From the NCBI RefSeq assembly GCF_009796825.1, contig NZ_CP047030.1, positions 1,773,501-1,837,500 of the forward strand: a DNA stretch of 64,000 nucleotides. The letters run 5' to 3'. Source of the DNA: Algibacter sp. L3A6 (lineage in GTDB: Bacteria; Bacteroidota; Bacteroidia; Flavobacteriales; Flavobacteriaceae). Below, piece after piece: positions 26,879 to 35,195 of the stretch (positions within the stretch are counted from its first letter, which is position 1; each line of letters starts with the position of its first letter). The notes beneath the pieces are model-generated. The model was not told the origin of the DNA. It did no database searches and saw nothing but the letters and a program-made list of their open reading frames with translations. The position numbers and the translations under genes are program-made.

Positions 26879-28192
26879 CTATAAATCGAATCCGATGTTT
26901 ACACCCAATTTGTTTGCAATAATTTTAGTAATACGTTGTTTCATTTCAGGGATTTTAACCGAACTTAAAACGTTGTTGCTAAAGGCATACATTAAAAGCG
27001 CTTTCGCTTCTTTTTCTGGTATACCACGAGATTGCATGTAGAACATAGCGCTTTCGTCTAATTGCCCAATAGTACAACCGTGAGAACATTTTACATCATC
27101 TGCAAATATTTCTAATTGTGGTTTACTGTTTATAGTTGCCTTATCACTTACTAATATATTATTGTTAGATTGAAATGCGTTTGTTTTTTGCGCTTCTTTA
27201 TCTACAATAATTTTACCATTAAAAACACCTGTAGAGCTGTCTCCAAAAATACCTTTGTAATCTTGGTGGCTTTCACAGTTTGGTTCTATATGGTGAACTA
27301 GAGTATTGTGATCTACGTGTTGTTTTTCTCCAATAATAGTAACACCTTTTAATATAGAATCAATACGTTCTCCGTTTTGATAAAAGTTAAGGTTATTACG
27401 TATTAGTTTACCTCCAAAAGAAAATGTATGAACAGATGCTACGCTTTCTCGCTTTTGTTTGATAAATGTATTATCAATAAGTGATGCGTTAGAATTATCA
27501 TTCTGAATTTTATAATAATCTACAATAGCACGCTTGTTAGCAAAAATTTCGGTAACACTATTTGTAAGTACAGGGTTATCGGTTAAACTTTGGTGACGCT
27601 CAATAATTTGAACATGACTATTCTCGTCTACTACAATTAAATTACGTGGTTGAGATAAAGTAGCCGCTTCACTTCCTGTAGAGAAATGTATAATTTGAAT
27701 TGGTTTTGAAACCAATTTATTCTTTGGGATATGGATATAAGCGCCTTCTTGCGAAAATGCTGTATTTAAAGATGGTAAACTATCTTTAGTAGCGGCTTTA
27801 TTAAAATAGTTTTCTATAACTAAACGGTATTTTGGCTTAGTTAAAGCTGCAGACATTAAACAAACATCTATACCATCGTGAGTAGTCTCCGATAGGTAAG
27901 AAGAATATTTTCCATCTATAAAAATTACTTTATAAGAATCGATATCGTGAATAAAATATTTTTTCACGTCTTTATAATCGATAGTGCTTTCGTTTTTAGG
28001 GAAAACGCTATAATCTTCTTTTAAAATTCTATTTAAAGAGGTGTATTTCCAAGCTTCTTCTTTTTTAGAAGGAAAGCCTTTTTTTTCAAATGCTTTTATA
28101 GCTTCGTTTCTAATATCATGTATTTGAGTATCAACATCTACGTTGTTCTCAAATGCTAAAAAAGATGATACTAATTTTTCTTTTAAATCCAT
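26879..28192 (-). CDS. sufD: Fe-S assembly protein SufD
   Basis: Partner of SufB in the SufBC2D scaffold, 437 aa. The N-terminal helical part includes KKGFPSKKEEAWKYTSL, a family hallmark. The C-terminal beta-helix core ends in DDVKCSHGCTIGQLDE with the conserved His, then FYMQSRGIPE. It lacks the Cys-rich features of SufB, as expected. It is separated from sufC by a 139-bp repeat-rich gap. Confidence 0.95.
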   Translation of the reverse strand: MDLKEKLVSSFLAFENNVDVDTQIHDIRNEAIKAFEKKGFPSKKEEAWKYTSLNRILKEDYSVFPKNESTIDYKDVKKYFIHDIDSYKVIFIDGKYSSYLSETTHDGIDVCLMSAALTKPKYRLVIENYFNKAATKDSLPSLNTAFSQEGAYIHIPKNKLVSKPIQIIHFSTGSEAATLSQPRNLIVVDENSHVQIIERHQSLTDNPVLTNSVTEIFANKRAIVDYYKIQNDNSNASLIDNTFIKQKRESVASVHTFSFGGKLIRNNLNFYQNGERIDSILKGVTIIGEKQHVDHNTLVHHIEPNCESHQDYKGIFGDSSTGVFNGKIIVDKEAQKTNAFQSNNNILVSDKATINSKPQLEIFADDVKCSHGCTIGQLDESAMFYMQSRGIPEKEAKALLMYAFSNNVLSSVKIPEMKQRITKIIANKLGVNIGFDL

Positions 28193-28194
28193 TG

Positions 28195-28328
28195 TTTTCA
28201 GTTTTCAGTCGCAGTCTCAGTTTTTCAGTAAAAGAAAATCTAGAAGTTAAACTGTTTACTATGTTTTATAATCTTGAGTAATTGGGTTTAAGAATGCAAC
28301 TGCATGCTGTTACCAAATACTGAGACTG
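28195..28328. repeat. CAGT-rich intergenic tract with 10-bp inverted ends
   Basis: The non-coding stretch between sufD and sufC begins with five closely spaced CAGT words (28200-28229). It contains CAGTCTCAGT (28212-28221), whose perfect inverted copy ACTGAGACTG lies at 28319-28328, touching the end of sufC. This resembles a small palindromic intergenic repeat inserted in the operon. Confidence 0.45.
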
Positions 28329-28331
28329 TTT

Positions 28332-29084
28332 TTAAGCGTTCACTTCTTCTTTAATCCAATCGTATCCTTTTTCTTCAAGCTCGTGAGCAAGTTCTTTTCC
28401 ACCCGATTTTACAATTTTACCATTGTATAAAACGTGTACGAAATCTGGAACGATATAGTCTAAAAGACGTTGGTAGTGTGTAATTACAACTACAGCGTTG
28501 TCTTTACTTTTAAGTTTGTTAACACCATTTGCAACAATACGCAATGCATCGATATCTAAACCAGAATCGGTTTCATCTAGTATTGCTAATTTTGGCTCTA
28601 ACATGGCCATTTGGAAAATTTCGTTACGTTTTTTTTCTCCACCAGAAAAACCTTCGTTTAACGAGCGAGATAAGAATTTACGATCCATTTCTAATAAATC
28701 GGCCTTTTCACGAATAAGTTTAAGCATGTCTTTGGCAGGCATATCTCCTAAACCTTTTGCTTTACGCGATTCGTTAATAGCTGTTTTTATAAAGTTTGTT
28801 ACCGATACTCCAGGGATTTCAACTGGGTATTGAAACGATAAAAACACACCTTTATGTGCGCGCTCTTCGGCTGCTAATTCTTCAATATCTTCACCTTCAA
28901 AAATGATGTTACCATCTGTAACTTCATATTCATCTTTTCCAGCGATAACTGAAGCTAGTGTACTTTTACCTGAACCATTTGGGCCCATAATAGCGTGAAC
29001 TTCTCCTGCTTTCACTTCTAGGTTAATACCTTTTAGAATGCCTTTATCTTCTACGCTTGCGTGTAAATTATTTATTTTTAACAT
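28332..29084 (-). CDS. sufC: SUF ATPase SufC
   Basis: ABC-type ATPase that drives conformational change of the SufBCD scaffold; cytoplasmic. A 250-aa protein with Walker A GPNGSGKST, Q-loop FLSFQYPVEIPG, signature region GFSGGEKKRNEI, Walker B AILDETDSGLD and switch His in ITHYQRLLDYI. Standard length. It lies 72 bp after the small lipoprotein gene. Confidence 0.97.
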   Translation of the reverse strand: MLKINNLHASVEDKGILKGINLEVKAGEVHAIMGPNGSGKSTLASVIAGKDEYEVTDGNIIFEGEDIEELAAEERAHKGVFLSFQYPVEIPGVSVTNFIKTAINESRKAKGLGDMPAKDMLKLIREKADLLEMDRKFLSRSLNEGFSGGEKKRNEIFQMAMLEPKLAILDETDSGLDIDALRIVANGVNKLKSKDNAVVVITHYQRLLDYIVPDFVHVLYNGKIVKSGGKELAHELEEKGYDWIKEEVNA

Positions 29085-29156
29085 ACTTTATATTTTAAAT
29101 TCTGTTTCGATTAGAATATTCAAATCAAATTAGAATTCGGTGTTTAATTTTATTAT

Positions 29157-29540
29157 TTAACTGCCTAGTTTAACAAGGCCTTCGTTTTCGTTATGTGCTG
29201 GTGTTACGCTTATAATCTTAACAATATCAACTTTGTTTTCCCAAAGAATTTTTTTGTCTTGTTCTTGTGTTACCTTGCCTCGTATTTCAACAGTAACCAT
29301 ATCGGTTTTGCTGTTTTTAAAGGCTTCAGCTTGTTTATTTAGTTCCTCTAGTTTGTCGGTAATAAATACACCGTAAATTTCTGTGCTTGTTTGCAAAACA
29401 GCTGCACCATCATAATAAACAAATTCACCTTTTAATAGTGTTAAATCATCATCTTGATATATGGTTTCAGTCGATTTGCTGTCGTTTTTACAACTCACAA
29501 ATAGTGAAATACAAAGAACTAAAATGCCTAATTTTTTCAT
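29157..29540 (-). CDS. Small lipoprotein inside the SUF operon, unknown function
   Basis: A 127-aa lipoprotein with lipobox LFVSC (Cys17), then a short polar linker and a compact alpha/beta region (DLTLLKGEFVYYDGAAVL, VTVEIRGKVTQEQDKKILWENKVDIVKI) that could be a small OB-like fold. No family recognised. It starts 19 bp after sufB and precedes sufC, so it is very probably co-transcribed, which makes an envelope-side or redox role linked to Fe-S assembly conceivable but unproven. Confidence 0.75.
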   Translation of the reverse strand: MKKLGILVLCISLFVSCKNDSKSTETIYQDDDLTLLKGEFVYYDGAAVLQTSTEIYGVFITDKLEELNKQAEAFKNSKTDMVTVEIRGKVTQEQDKKILWENKVDIVKIISVTPAHNENEGLVKLGS

Positions 29541-29559
29541 TTATATCGATTTATAGATG

Positions 29560-31008
29560 TTATCCTACAGAACCTTCTAAACTAATTTCTAATAATTTTT
29601 GAGCTTCAACAGCAAACTCCATTGGTAGCTTATTTAAAACCTCTTTACTAAAACCGTTTACAATTAATGCAATGGCTTTTTCGGTATCGATACCACGTTG
29701 GTTACAGTAGAAAATTTGATCTTCACCAATTTTACTAGTTGTAGCTTCGTGTTCTACTTTAGCTGTTTTATTTTTAGCTTCAATATATGGGAAGGTGTGT
29801 GCTCCACATTCATTACCCATTAGTAAACTATCACATTGCGAAAAGTTACGTGCATTATCAGCTCTAGAGCCAATTTGTACTAAACCACGGTAACTGTTTT
29901 GCGATTTACCTGCCGATATTCCTTTAGAAATAATGGTAGATTTTGTGTTTTTACCAATATGAATCATCTTCGTACCTGTATCGGCTTGTTGATAATTATT
30001 GGTCACTGCGATAGAGTAAAACTCACCTACAGAATTATCTCCTTTTAATATACAAGAAGGATATTTCCATGTTACAGCCGAACCAGTTTCAACTTGTGTC
30101 CAAGATATTTTAGCGTTTTTCTCGCATAAACCTCTTTTAGTAACAAAGTTGTAAACACCACCTTTTCCTTCTGCATTACCAGGGAACCAGTTTTGTACGG
30201 TTGAGTATTTTATTTCAGCATCGTCTAAAGCAATAAGCTCTACAACGGCTGCGTGTAATTGATTTTCATCACGACTTGGTGCAGTACAACCTTCTAGGTA
30301 ACTTACATAACTACCTTCGTCTGCAATTACTAAAGTTCTTTCAAATTGTCCTGTTCCTGCTTGGTTAATTCTAAAGTATGTAGATAATTCCATTGGGCAT
30401 CTAACACCTTTAGGAATATAGCAGAAAGAGCCATCACTAAAAACAGCAGAGTTTAAAGCTGCATAAAAATTGTCTTTAGTTGGAACAACGGTTCCTAAAT
30501 ATTTTTTTACAAGTTCTGGATGCTCTTTAATAGCTTCAGAAATACTCATAAAAATAATACCCTTTTCTCCTAATGTTTTCTTGAACGTTGTAGCAACCGA
30601 AACGGAATCTACAACAATATCCATAGCAACATTGTTCATTTTTTTCTGTTCATCGACAGAAATACCTAATTTCTTGTACATAGCAAGTAAATCAGGGTCT
30701 ACATCATCTAACGTTTTGTTAGGGTCTACAGAAGTTGGAGCCGAATAATAGGCTATAGCCTGAAAATCTGGTTTTGTATATCTAACATTTGCCCATTCTG
30801 GCTCTGCCATTTCTTTCCAAACTTTAAATGCTTCTAATCTCCAATCGGTCATCCATTGTGGCTCATCTTTCTTTTTAGAAATAGCGCGCACAATATCTTC
30901 ATTTAAACCAATAGGAAATGTTTCAGATTCTATATCGGTAAAAAAACCGTATTCGTATTCTTTGGTTTTTAGCTCTTCGCGTAAATCATCCTCGGTATAC
31001 TTCGACAT
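29560..31008 (-). CDS. sufB: Fe-S scaffold protein SufB
   Basis: Main scaffold on which clusters are built by SufBC2D. A 482-aa protein with IPKGVRCPMELSTYFRIN, YLEGCTAP, KGGVYNFVTKRGLC, FYSIAVTNNYQQADTGTKMIHIG and the C-terminal IFYCNQRGIDTEKAIALIVNGF, all typical of SufB. Length matches the family. It starts 17 bp after sufA. Confidence 0.97.
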   Translation of the reverse strand: MSKYTEDDLREELKTKEYEYGFFTDIESETFPIGLNEDIVRAISKKKDEPQWMTDWRLEAFKVWKEMAEPEWANVRYTKPDFQAIAYYSAPTSVDPNKTLDDVDPDLLAMYKKLGISVDEQKKMNNVAMDIVVDSVSVATTFKKTLGEKGIIFMSISEAIKEHPELVKKYLGTVVPTKDNFYAALNSAVFSDGSFCYIPKGVRCPMELSTYFRINQAGTGQFERTLVIADEGSYVSYLEGCTAPSRDENQLHAAVVELIALDDAEIKYSTVQNWFPGNAEGKGGVYNFVTKRGLCEKNAKISWTQVETGSAVTWKYPSCILKGDNSVGEFYSIAVTNNYQQADTGTKMIHIGKNTKSTIISKGISAGKSQNSYRGLVQIGSRADNARNFSQCDSLLMGNECGAHTFPYIEAKNKTAKVEHEATTSKIGEDQIFYCNQRGIDTEKAIALIVNGFSKEVLNKLPMEFAVEAQKLLEISLEGSVG

Positions 31009-31025
31009 AATTCTTTCTTAATTTT

Positions 31026-31355
31026 TTATAATGAAAACGATTCGCCACAACCGCAAGTACGGTTTGCGTTAGGATTATTAAAAACGAAGCCTGTGCCGTT
31101 TAATCCTCCCGAATATTCAAGGGTAGTGCCTATTAAATACAAGAAACTCTTTTTGTCAACAATGATTTTTACACCATTATCGATAAAAACTTTATCGTCT
31201 TCTTGATTTTCTTTATCAAACTTTAAATCGTAGGATAAGCCAGAACAACCACCACTTTTTACCCCAACACGAACAAAATCTTCGCTAGGATTATAGCCAT
31301 CGTCTGTCATTAGTTCGATAACTTTCTTTTTAGCTGTTTCAGAAACTTTTATCAT
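31026..31355 (-). CDS. sufA: A-type Fe-S carrier SufA/IscA family
   Basis: Receives and transfers Fe-S clusters. The ATG at 31355 (MIKVSETAKKKV) gives the usual 109-aa protein; an ATG at 31400 precedes the promoter box. The three conserved Cys are present in KSGGCSGLSY and RTCGCGESFSL. First gene of the SUF operon, preceded by a TATATTTG box. Confidence 0.93.
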   Translation of the reverse strand: MIKVSETAKKKVIELMTDDGYNPSEDFVRVGVKSGGCSGLSYDLKFDKENQEDDKVFIDNGVKIIVDKKSFLYLIGTTLEYSGGLNGTGFVFNNPNANRTCGCGESFSL

Positions 31356-31375
31356 ATATTTTGAATTTAGATTTG

Positions 31376-31397
31376 CTCTAAATAGAGTACAAATATA
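31376..31397 (-). promoter_or_regulatory. SUF operon promoter with a palindrome at the start site
   Basis: TATATTTG (31397-31390, minus strand) is a -7 box. CTCTA-AA-TAGAG (31376-31387) is a palindrome covering the predicted transcription start, a position where a repressor could act. Confidence 0.45.
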
Positions 31398-31595
31398 CAA
31401 TATAAGTCATGGATTTCCATAGAACCTAACATTATATTAGCATATAGCTTGATAGGTTTTTTTTATGAACTAGCTTTTGGTTGCATATTGTCCTGATTTT
31501 CAAATGAATTTATAGCAGAATTGATATGAAATTCATTCGTTTTTTTGAAATATGGAAGTCTAATTTAGTATGAAGAAAAATGAAAATTTTACAGA

Positions 31596-31802
31596 TTAAC
31601 TTGGTCTTAAAATTTTTATAATCTCATCTAAATTGGTGTAATTCATTTTTGCTTTTACAATATCACCATTGGTGTTGTAATTAAATTGTGCACCGCAAGA
31701 TTTGCATATAAGTTGAGACATCTCGAAGCTTGTACGTTCAATAAGAAAATAGTTATGGCCAAAAGAGGCGCAAAACATATTTAGAGGTAAATTATGTTCC
31801 AT
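31596..31802 (-). CDS. Mini zinc-ribbon-like protein (copy 1)
   Basis: A 68-aa protein with the metal-site pattern C-x4-H-x16-C-x2-C: Cys11 and His16 in FCASFGHN, Cys33 and Cys36 in LICKSCG. The same spacing and surrounding words recur in the 88-aa protein at 33272-33538, so both are probably real and paralogous. Small proteins with a C..FGH....CxxC layout resemble the DUF1660 group, so a small zinc-binding fold is likely. Function unknown. Confidence 0.7.
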   Translation of the reverse strand: MEHNLPLNMFCASFGHNYFLIERTSFEMSQLICKSCGAQFNYNTNGDIVKAKMNYTNLDEIIKILRPS

Positions 31803-32114
31803 AAGTTGATAGTATTTGGGATTACGAATTTAAGCAAATTGACAAAATTATCGATGAAATATTGTTATTAATCGATGAAGCGCATGCTTGTTTAGCTCGT
31901 TAAAGAGAAAAAATCGGTGGATGGTAAATTTGGGCGTGTTTTAGTTTGAAAAAACAGACTCGGTTTGAGTATGTTGTTTTAACCGGGTAGATTAACTTTT
32001 TGTTAAGCACGGAAAAATTTAATTTAAAATTGGTTCTAGCATTAATATGTATAATTCTAAAGGTTTGCTCTCGTTTTTCTATTAAAAACGAAATTAGCTT
32101 CTTATTTTTGCAGC
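31803..32114. other. Intergenic region between mini zinc-ribbon copy 1 and thiL
   Basis: 312 bp. It holds the thiL -7 box at its right end and, on the minus strand at about 31827-31834, a TAAATTCG resembling a variant -7 box for copy 1. I see no convincing gene, terminator or repeat. Confidence 0.5.
32103..32110 (+). promoter_or_regulatory. -7 box giving a predicted leaderless start for thiL
   Basis: TATTTTTG is followed by CAGC and then the ATG at 32115, a 4-nt spacing. Confidence 0.6.
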
Positions 32115-33158
32115 ATGATAGAAGATAAAAATCAACAACGTACACCATTAAGTACTTTAGGTGAATTTGCACTTATTGAGCATTTAACTAAAAATTTTGA
32201 AATTTCGCATAGCTCTACCGTAAAAGGAATTGGAGACGATGCTGCTGTTTTAAATTTTGATGATAAAAACATAGTCGTAACTACTGATTTATTGGTGGAA
32301 AATGTGCATTTCGATTTAAGCTATATGCCTTTAAAGCATTTAGGTTATAAAGCTGTTGTTGTTAATTTATCTGATGTTTATGCCATGAATGCAGAGGCTA
32401 CTCAAATTACAGTGTCGATAGCGGTTTCTAATCGTTTTCCTTTAGAAGCTGTTGAAGAGTTGTATGCTGGTATTGAAACTGCTGCAAAAATTTACAATAT
32501 TGATGTAGTTGGTGGAGATACTACATCGTCTACAACTGGTTTATTAATTTCTGTAACTGCTATAGGGCAAGTTGCTAAAGGTGAAGAGGTTTATAGAAAT
32601 ACATCAAAACCAGGTGATTTGTTGGTGGTTACTGGAGATTTAGGTGCTGCTTATATGGGTTTGCAAGTTCTTGAAAGAGAAAAGGAAGTTTATAAAGTGA
32701 ATCCAAACAGTCAGCCAGATTTAGAGGCTTATACTTATATTATTGAGCGTCAGTTAAAGCCTGAAGCCAGAAAAGATGTTGCTAAGTTACTTAAAGATTT
32801 AGGTGTTAAACCTACAGCTATGGTTGATGTTAGTGATGGCTTATCTTCAGAAATTTTACATATTTGTAAGAGTAGTAAGGTTGGGTGCGATTTATATGAA
32901 GAAAAAATTCCGCTAGATCCTACTGTAATTACAGTTTGTGAGGAGTTTGATATCGATAGCACAACCGTTGCTTTAAACGGAGGTGAAGATTACGAATTGC
33001 TTTTTACTATTTCGCAAGACGATTTTACTAAAATTAAAGCAAATCCACACTTAAGTATTATTGGGCACATGAAGGATGAGAATGAAGGCGTACATTTAGT
33101 AACGCGCTCAAACACTCGAATTCCTTTAATAGCTCAAGGTTGGAAAAACTTCGATTAA
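32115..33158 (+). CDS. thiL: Thiamine-monophosphate kinase
   Basis: Phosphorylates thiamine monophosphate to thiamine diphosphate, the last step of cofactor synthesis; cytoplasmic. A 347-aa protein of the AIR synthase/ThiL fold with GIGDDAAVLNF, TTDLLVENVHFDLSYM, VVGGDTTSSTTGLLIS, MVDVSDGLSSEI and NGGEDYELLF, which are the Mg/ATP-binding and substrate motifs. It stands alone on the plus strand. Confidence 0.95.
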   Translation: MIEDKNQQRTPLSTLGEFALIEHLTKNFEISHSSTVKGIGDDAAVLNFDDKNIVVTTDLLVENVHFDLSYMPLKHLGYKAVVVNLSDVYAMNAEATQITVSIAVSNRFPLEAVEELYAGIETAAKIYNIDVVGGDTTSSTTGLLISVTAIGQVAKGEEVYRNTSKPGDLLVVTGDLGAAYMGLQVLEREKEVYKVNPNSQPDLEAYTYIIERQLKPEARKDVAKLLKDLGVKPTAMVDVSDGLSSEILHICKSSKVGCDLYEEKIPLDPTVITVCEEFDIDSTTVALNGGEDYELLFTISQDDFTKIKANPHLSIIGHMKDENEGVHLVTRSNTRIPLIAQGWKNFD

Positions 33159-33260
33159 TTATTTTTTTATAGAGTAGTCTAAAACAATGCGTTTTATTAA
33201 TTGAAGCACTTCTTTGCGGTGCGGACGCATTAATGTTGATGGAAGGTTGTAGTAAAACAT
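33159..33260 (-). CDS. Possible 33-aa small protein
   Basis: An ATG-initiated 33-codon frame that begins 11 bp after the mini zinc-ribbon copy 2 gene and ends immediately against the thiL stop. It reads MFYYNLPSTLMRPHRKEV followed by a basic amphipathic helix ending DYSIKK. The composition is protein-like and it fills an otherwise empty 113-bp gap. No family recognised, and chance occurrence is possible at this length. Confidence 0.35.
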   Translation of the reverse strand: MFYYNLPSTLMRPHRKEVLQLIKRIVLDYSIKK

Positions 33261-33271
33261 AATTTTTGGGG

Positions 33272-33538
33272 TTATAGGTTTTCAATCAGTATTTCGCTTT
33301 TACTATTACGGTTTTTGCGGCTGGTGTGTATACGTTCCAAAATGTTGTTTATTTCTTTAAATTTTGGAGTTAGCTCTATTAGAGCGCCGTTGCTACTCGT
33401 GGTTAATTGCTTTTTACAATGTGAGCACGTGTATTCACTTACGTGGTAGGTTACTTTTTTAGATACCTTAAAATTGTGACCAAAAACGCCGCAGTACATT
33501 TTAGGTAAAAGGGCTGGTTTGTAGGGTGTGTTATTCAT
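33272..33538 (-). CDS. Mini zinc-ribbon-like protein (copy 2)
   Basis: An 88-aa paralogue of the protein at 31596-31802. It has the identical C-x4-H-x16-C-x2-C spacing (Cys16, His21, Cys38, Cys41) in YCGVFGHN and YTCSHCKK, a shared NG turn about 10 residues later, and an I.NIL segment. It has a longer basic C-terminus (SRKNRNSKSEILIENL). Probably a small zinc-binding protein; function unknown. The two copies flank thiL. Confidence 0.7.
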   Translation of the reverse strand: MNNTPYKPALLPKMYCGVFGHNFKVSKKVTYHVSEYTCSHCKKQLTTSSNGALIELTPKFKEINNILERIHTSRKNRNSKSEILIENL

Positions 33539-33596
33539 TTGGGTTGATTTTTACTTTGTGAATATAGTAAAAATAATAAATAAACACGACGAAAAG

Positions 33597-34376
33597 CTAT
33601 ATTTTTTCGATGAAATGCATTAAATTTAACAGAAGTTCGTCTTTATTCTCGATATGCGACATGTGTCCGTCCGGAAGTGTAACTAATTTAACCTCTGTGT
33701 TTTGTGTTTGTTCTACAAGAATATCGTAGTGTAAAACAGGATCTTTTTTTCCTGCTACTAACATTTTCTTAAACGGAGTAAAGTGGAGAAGCGCTTCACG
33801 ATCGTTCCTGATTTTCATGCCTTCTAAAGCGGCTACAATACCCTGAAGGGGAGTTTCTTGAGCGTCTTTTCTAATTTTTTTTATTTTATCAGCATATAAG
33901 GTTCTGTTCTTTGGTCTAAACAAATTTACAATAGCCATCCTAATAAAGCTTTTGTGATTTTGTTTTACTGCTAAAATGGCGCGATCTCTATTTAGCTGTT
34001 TTTCAGGTGTGTCGGCGCTAGCCGTAGAATTCATTAAGCACAAGCCTTTTAATGCGTCTGGATTTTCTTCCGCGAAAGCGAGCGCTACATAGCCGCCCAT
34101 AGAATGACCAATAAATGTAGAACGTCGGATTTTTAGATGTTTTAAAACTGCACTAACAGCATCGGCCATAAGTTCCATGCTGTGCACGTAGCCTAAACAG
34201 TCTGTTTTTCCGTGTCCTAAGAGGTCTATGCAAATAACTCTGTTTTTTTTTGATAGCGTGGGTGTGAGGTCGTTCCACATAGATGTGTTTTCCAAAAAAC
34301 CGTGAAGTAAAACTACTGCGCTGCCTTTACCTTGGTCGGTATAGAATATGTTAATGCCTTTATGTCGTAATATCAT
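33597..34376 (-). CDS. Alpha/beta hydrolase
   Basis: A 259-aa alpha/beta-hydrolase. The oxyanion motif VVLLHGFLEN, nucleophile elbow FIGHSMGGY, acid residue in GKKDPVL and catalytic His in LPDGHMSHIENKDE give a complete triad. No signal peptide, so cytoplasmic. It resembles the BioH/esterase-type group, but the substrate cannot be read from the sequence. It has a -7 box (TATCTTTG) 17 nt upstream. Confidence 0.88.
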   Translation of the reverse strand: MILRHKGINIFYTDQGKGSAVVLLHGFLENTSMWNDLTPTLSKKNRVICIDLLGHGKTDCLGYVHSMELMADAVSAVLKHLKIRRSTFIGHSMGGYVALAFAEENPDALKGLCLMNSTASADTPEKQLNRDRAILAVKQNHKSFIRMAIVNLFRPKNRTLYADKIKKIRKDAQETPLQGIVAALEGMKIRNDREALLHFTPFKKMLVAGKKDPVLHYDILVEQTQNTEVKLVTLPDGHMSHIENKDELLLNLMHFIEKI

Positions 34377-34393
34377 GATTTCAATATCTCGGG

Positions 34394-34401
34394 CAAAGAT
34401 A
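34394..34401 (-). promoter_or_regulatory. -7 box for the alpha/beta hydrolase gene
   Basis: TATCTTTG on the minus strand matches TAnnTTTG, 17 nt before the ATG. Confidence 0.5.
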
Positions 34402-34424
34402 CTCTATCATTTAAGATTTAAAAA

Positions 34425-35081
34425 TTAAGATTTCACTCGTTTTATAGCAGCAAAAGCTTGGTCTACATATTCATCTTCTACTAAAATAGTAAACTCGTTG
34501 GTGGTAGAAATTACTTCGTAAAGTACAATGCCTTCCCAGGCCAATCGTTTAAAAAAATGATAATAAAGCCCGGCGATTTTAGAGTTGTCTTGCGGTAAGT
34601 TGATGCTAATAGCCGAAAGGCCTTCTTGAACGGCAATAAAAGATTCTAATTTTAGTGAGTCTTTTATAAAATCGTTTAAACTGCTGGAAATAATAATGTT
34701 GCTTTCGTGAATACCTCTAGTAAAGGTGTAGAATAATTTAGACTCCTGATTAATGCGCGCTAGAATTTTTGCATGGTTATCAATAAGTGTGTCGGAGTTT
34801 TTAACTGTGTAATCTGTTAAGTTAGAGCGTACGGTAATATCGCCTAGGTTTTGTATTACGCGTTTCATTTTAACCGAATTGGTTAATGTAATTGGTGGGT
34901 TGTAACGGCGTAAGGCCATCATAATCGCTCCTGCTTTAACATCCTTTTTTAGCATTTTACTAATAGGTTCGGTAAGTTCTAGCGCTAATGCACTAAAATT
35001 AATAATGTTTCTAGAAAGCGCTTCCTCCAAATAAGGTTGCGAAATTAAAATGTCTTCTACACAGTTAGATACAGTCTTCAT
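34425..35081 (-). CDS. ACT-like protein divergent from aspartate kinase
   Basis: A 218-aa protein without a catalytic kinase domain. The first ~75 residues look helical (VEDILISQPYLEEALSRNIIN). The rest contains two regions reminiscent of ACT folds (KLESFIAVQEGLSAISINLP and GIVLYEVISTTNEFTILVEDEYVDQAFAAIKRV), like the regulatory half of aspartate kinases. Its promoter is back-to-back with that of lysC, so a regulatory or accessory role in amino-acid metabolism is plausible. The family is not one I can name with certainty. Confidence 0.7.
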   Translation of the reverse strand: MKTVSNCVEDILISQPYLEEALSRNIINFSALALELTEPISKMLKKDVKAGAIMMALRRYNPPITLTNSVKMKRVIQNLGDITVRSNLTDYTVKNSDTLIDNHAKILARINQESKLFYTFTRGIHESNIIISSSLNDFIKDSLKLESFIAVQEGLSAISINLPQDNSKIAGLYYHFFKRLAWEGIVLYEVISTTNEFTILVEDEYVDQAFAAIKRVKS

Positions 35082-35103
35082 GTTAACTATTTAACAATTT
35101 GTG

Positions 35104-35161
35104 CAAAAATAAACATATTTTTTAAAAAATGCTATTATTGGTCTTAAGAGTTTTAGTTTTG
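35104..35161. promoter_or_regulatory. Divergent promoters of the ACT-like and lysC genes
   Basis: TATTTTTG on the minus strand (35111-35104) serves the ACT-like gene, and TAGTTTTG on the plus strand (35154-35161) serves lysC. The two -7 boxes are about 43 bp apart. Confidence 0.55.
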
Positions 35162-35195
35162 CTTAAGAAATAAACTAAATAAAAGTATTATCCAT

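Noticed and set aside
28195..28328. CRISPR-like array from the repeated CAGT words
   Set aside because: The repeats are 4 bp with irregular spacing, with no long repeats, spacers or cas genes.
31807..31905. 32-codon plus-strand frame with helix-like composition ahead of thiL
   Set aside because: It has no ATG or GTG start and follows a stop directly. A decayed gene is possible, but chance is as likely.
31900..32172. 90-codon minus-strand frame across the thiL start
   Set aside because: Antisense to the thiL promoter and first codons; composition is that of reversed AT-rich DNA.
33058..33285. 75-codon minus-strand frame overlapping the thiL 3' end
   Set aside because: Antisense to conserved thiL codons and overlapping a more plausible 33-codon frame in another phase.
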